Shown here piece after piece: positions 62,190 to 64,000 of a stretch of DNA of 64,000 nt; position 1 is the stretch's first letter; each line of letters starts with the position of its first letter. The notes under the pieces are model-generated. The model was not told the origin of the DNA and searched no databases. It worked only from the letters and a program-made list of their open reading frames with translations. The translations under genes and the position numbers were made by a program. The stretch covers positions 3,348,001-3,412,000 of the forward strand of contig NZ_SZZN01000001.1 in NCBI RefSeq assembly GCF_006125015.1, written 5' to 3'. The stretch comes from Roseovarius arcticus. Lineage in GTDB: Bacteria; Pseudomonadota; Alphaproteobacteria; Rhodobacterales; Rhodobacteraceae.

Positions 62190-63331
62190 ACCTCACTGGT
62201 AACTGGTCCTACCCAACGTCTGTAAAATTCGGCGCTGGCCGCATTAAAGAACTACCCGCAGCCTGCGCGCAGGCTGGCATCACGCGCCCCCTACTGGTCA
62301 CCGACAAGGGGCTGGCAAACCTTCCGATCACTGCGCAAGTCTTGGACATCATGGAGGGCGCGGGGCTGGGCCGCGGGATATTCTCGGAGGTCGATCCGAA
62401 CCCGAATGAGAAGAACCTCGACGCCGGTGTCGCCGCCTACAAATCCGGCGGCCATGATGGCGTGATTGCGTTCGGCGGCGGCTCGGGGCTGGACTTGGGC
62501 AAAATGGTCGCCTTCATGGCGGGTCAGTCGCGCCTCGTATGGGATTATGAGGACGTGGATGACTGGTGGACGCGCGCCGATGCGGACGCCATCGCGCCGA
62601 TCATCGCGGTGCCGACGACGGCAGGGACAGGGTCCGAAGTGGGCCGCGCCAGCGTCATCACCAATTCCGCGACCCATGTAAAAAAGATCATCTTTCACCC
62701 CAAGGTCATGCCAGAGGTCGTTATCTGCGATCCCGAACTGACGACCGGAATGCCGAAATTCATCACCGCGGGCACCGGCCTTGATGCCTTTGCTCATTGC
62801 GTCGAAGCGTTCAGCAGTCCGAACTACCACCCAATGAGCCAAGGCATGGCGCTGGAGGGGATGCGTCTGGTCAAGGACTACCTGCCCCGCGCCTATGCGG
62901 ACGGTACTGATCTGGAGGCGCGAGCGCATATGATGAGCGCCGCGATGATGGGCGCGACCGCATTTCAAAAGGGCCTCGGCGCGATCCACGCGATGAGCCA
63001 TCCGGTCGGTGCCGTCTTTGGCACGCATCACGGCACGACCAATGCCGTCTGCATGCCGGCCGTGCTGCAACTGAATGCGCCCGAGATTCGGGACCGTTTC
63101 CGTACGGCGGCCGCCTACTTGGATATTGACGGCGGCTTTGACGGGTTCTGCGCGTTCGTTCAGGAATTTAACGACGCCTTGGGCATCCCGCGCAAGCTGT
63201 CCGAGATGGGTGTCGAGGCGGAGCGCATCGACGATCTGGTGGCCGAGGCGATCCAAGATCCCAGCTGCGGCGGCAACCCCGTCAAGCTGACCAAGGAAAA
63301 TTTGCGCGCGCTATACGAGGCCAGCATCTAA
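62186..63331 (+). CDS. Iron-containing (class III) alcohol dehydrogenase
   Basis: A 381-residue NAD(P)-dependent enzyme. The N-terminal half has the cofactor loop VIAFGGGSGLDLGKMVAFM and VPTTAGTGSEVG. Metal ligands are visible as Asp and His in GTGLDAFAHCVEAFSSP and the two later histidines in LGAIHAMSHPVGAVFGTHHG. It oxidises primary alcohols or reduces aldehydes. Coupling to the aldehyde dehydrogenase by a four-base overlap indicates consecutive steps on one substrate. It is the last gene of the operon; a strong terminator follows. Confidence 0.93.
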   Translation: MNLTGNWSYPTSVKFGAGRIKELPAACAQAGITRPLLVTDKGLANLPITAQVLDIMEGAGLGRGIFSEVDPNPNEKNLDAGVAAYKSGGHDGVIAFGGGSGLDLGKMVAFMAGQSRLVWDYEDVDDWWTRADADAIAPIIAVPTTAGTGSEVGRASVITNSATHVKKIIFHPKVMPEVVICDPELTTGMPKFITAGTGLDAFAHCVEAFSSPNYHPMSQGMALEGMRLVKDYLPRAYADGTDLEARAHMMSAAMMGATAFQKGLGAIHAMSHPVGAVFGTHHGTTNAVCMPAVLQLNAPEIRDRFRTAAAYLDIDGGFDGFCAFVQEFNDALGIPRKLSEMGVEAERIDDLVAEAIQDPSCGGNPVKLTKENLRALYEASI

Positions 63332-63360
63332 GGCTGTCGCTGCTGCTGAAATACTCGAAA

Positions 63361-63397
63361 ACCCCGGACACCTTTCGCGCTGTCCGGGGTTTTTTTA
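63361..63397. terminator. Bidirectional rho-independent terminator
   Basis: A perfect ten-base-pair stem (ACCCCGGACA / TGTCCGGGGT) with a ten-base loop is followed by TTTTTT on the plus strand and preceded by AAAA, which gives a T-tract on the minus strand. It lies 30 bases past the alcohol dehydrogenase stop and beyond the convergent gltB end. Confidence 0.88.
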
Positions 63398-63406
63398 TTG
63401 CCGCGC

Positions 63407-64000
63407 CTATTCCGCAGGCATCGCCAGGTCCTGATCACTCAGCGGATGAGGCAGCTTGTCCAGCATTTCGAGTGGGCAGATTTGCAGGAAATGCGCACGC
63501 TCAATGTCCCAGTGTTGTAGGATGTCCAGTGCCTTACGGCTGCCCGTCTCGTCTGCGTGGCGCTGGATGAGGGCGAGCAACTCGCCTTGCCAATGGGGAT
63601 GCTGAACGGGGCTGGTGACAATCGTCTCGCGGTTCATCAGGGGTGCTGCCTGCCCGGCCGGATCATAGAGATAGGCCATCCCGCCCGTCATGCCTGCCCC
63701 AAAGTTCGCACCAATGCGGCCCAAGATCACGGCGACGCCGCCTGTCATGTATTCGCATCCGTTGCTGCCACAGCCTTCGATCACCACATGCGCGCCAGAG
63801 TTACGCACGGCAAAACGTTCGCCCGCGCGGCCTGCCGCAAAGAGGTATCCAGCCGTCGCGCCATAGAGCACTGTGTTGCCGATAATGGTGTTTTCACTGG
63901 CGTCCAGCGGGCTGTTCATGGGCGGGCGCACCACTATGATGCCGCCCGAAAGGCCCTTGCCGACATAGTCGTTGGCGTCGCCCGACACTTCCAGTTTCAG
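63407..64000 (-). CDS. gltB: Glutamate synthase large subunit, C-terminal part only (cut by window edge)
   Basis: The last 197 residues of a protein that continues past the window's right edge; it reads LKLEVSGDANDYVGKGLSGG at the cut. This is the C-terminal GXGXG beta-helix domain of NADPH-dependent glutamate synthase, with its repeating glycine turns (GNTVLYGATAGYLFAAGRAG, SNGCEYMTGGVAVILG, GANFGAGMTGGMAYLYD). The tail DERAxGHRALDIL-like region is HADETGSRKALDIL, followed by the usual FLQICPLEML end. The enzyme makes two glutamates from glutamine and 2-oxoglutarate. Confidence 0.93.
   Translation of the reverse strand: MKLEVSGDANDYVGKGLSGGIIVVRPPMNSPLDASENTIIGNTVLYGATAGYLFAAGRAGERFAVRNSGAHVVIEGCGSNGCEYMTGGVAVILGRIGANFGAGMTGGMAYLYDPAGQAAPLMNRETIVTSPVQHPHWQGELLALIQRHADETGSRKALDILQHWDIERAHFLQICPLEMLDKLPHPLSDQDLAMPAE

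Overview
This 64 kb window is a chromosomal segment of an alphaproteobacterium, almost certainly a marine Rhodobacteraceae (Roseobacter-group) member. The assignment rests on gene content and order: ethylmalonyl-CoA mutase, rnhB next to an orphan CcrM-type adenine methyltransferase, a mutY / dciA / dsbA neighbourhood, glyQ and glyS separated by a DUF6446 gene, DUF4170 before a Kdo-transferase-like gene and lpxK, divergent betI/betA, and tandem TRAP and ABC uptake systems. Genes are dense, GC-rich and often translationally coupled (ATGA or TGATG overlaps). I see no prophage, insertion sequence, CRISPR array, tRNA or rRNA gene.

Layout. 0-16 kb is mostly core metabolism: the C-terminal part of ethylmalonyl-CoA mutase, GNAT and DUF2244 proteins, a YqeY protein, carA, a large family 2 glycosyltransferase, a FadR-type regulator, a pyrimidine 5'-nucleotidase-like HAD enzyme, a ubiquinone-type hydroxylase, a class V aminotransferase with two Lrp regulators, ilvC, a DMT exporter, folB-folP and a SleB-type hydrolase. 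16-31 kb holds a divergent pyruvate phosphate dikinase, glyQ-DUF6446-glyS, a secreted trypsin-fold pseudoenzyme, the Kdo-transferase-like gene with lpxK, a CoA transferase, dsbA, dciA and mutY. 31-42.5 kb has alkB, an old-yellow-enzyme family oxidoreductase, ccrM-rnhB, small secreted proteins, a membrane-anchored winged-helix protein, betI/betA and a DEAD-box RNA helicase.

42.7-46.0 kb looks like a general-stress-response island. It has a 44-codon NepR-like anti-sigma ORF, a phospholipase D family protein, a Pmp3 peptide and a DUF4112 protein. Perfect EcfG-type promoter boxes (GGAAC-N17-CGTT) precede the phospholipase and Pmp3 genes, and near-matches precede the NepR-like gene and a divergent tail-anchored protein. 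The Pmp3 reading frame has ATC where its ATG is expected. A DegP protease follows.

47.6-63.3 kb is an uptake and catabolism region. A polyamine-type ABC importer is grouped with a phosphonate monoesterase/phosphodiesterase-type hydrolase. An RpiR regulator is divergent from an operon encoding an N-formylglutamate amidohydrolase-family enzyme, a TRAP transporter, a glutamine-synthetase-like ligase, an aldehyde dehydrogenase and an iron-containing alcohol dehydrogenase. The enzyme set fits a gamma-glutamylation route for an amino alcohol such as ethanolamine: ligate to glutamate, oxidise alcohol to aldehyde to acid, then hydrolyse. This pathway is inference from gene content. A strong terminator separates it from the convergent 3' end of gltB at the right edge.
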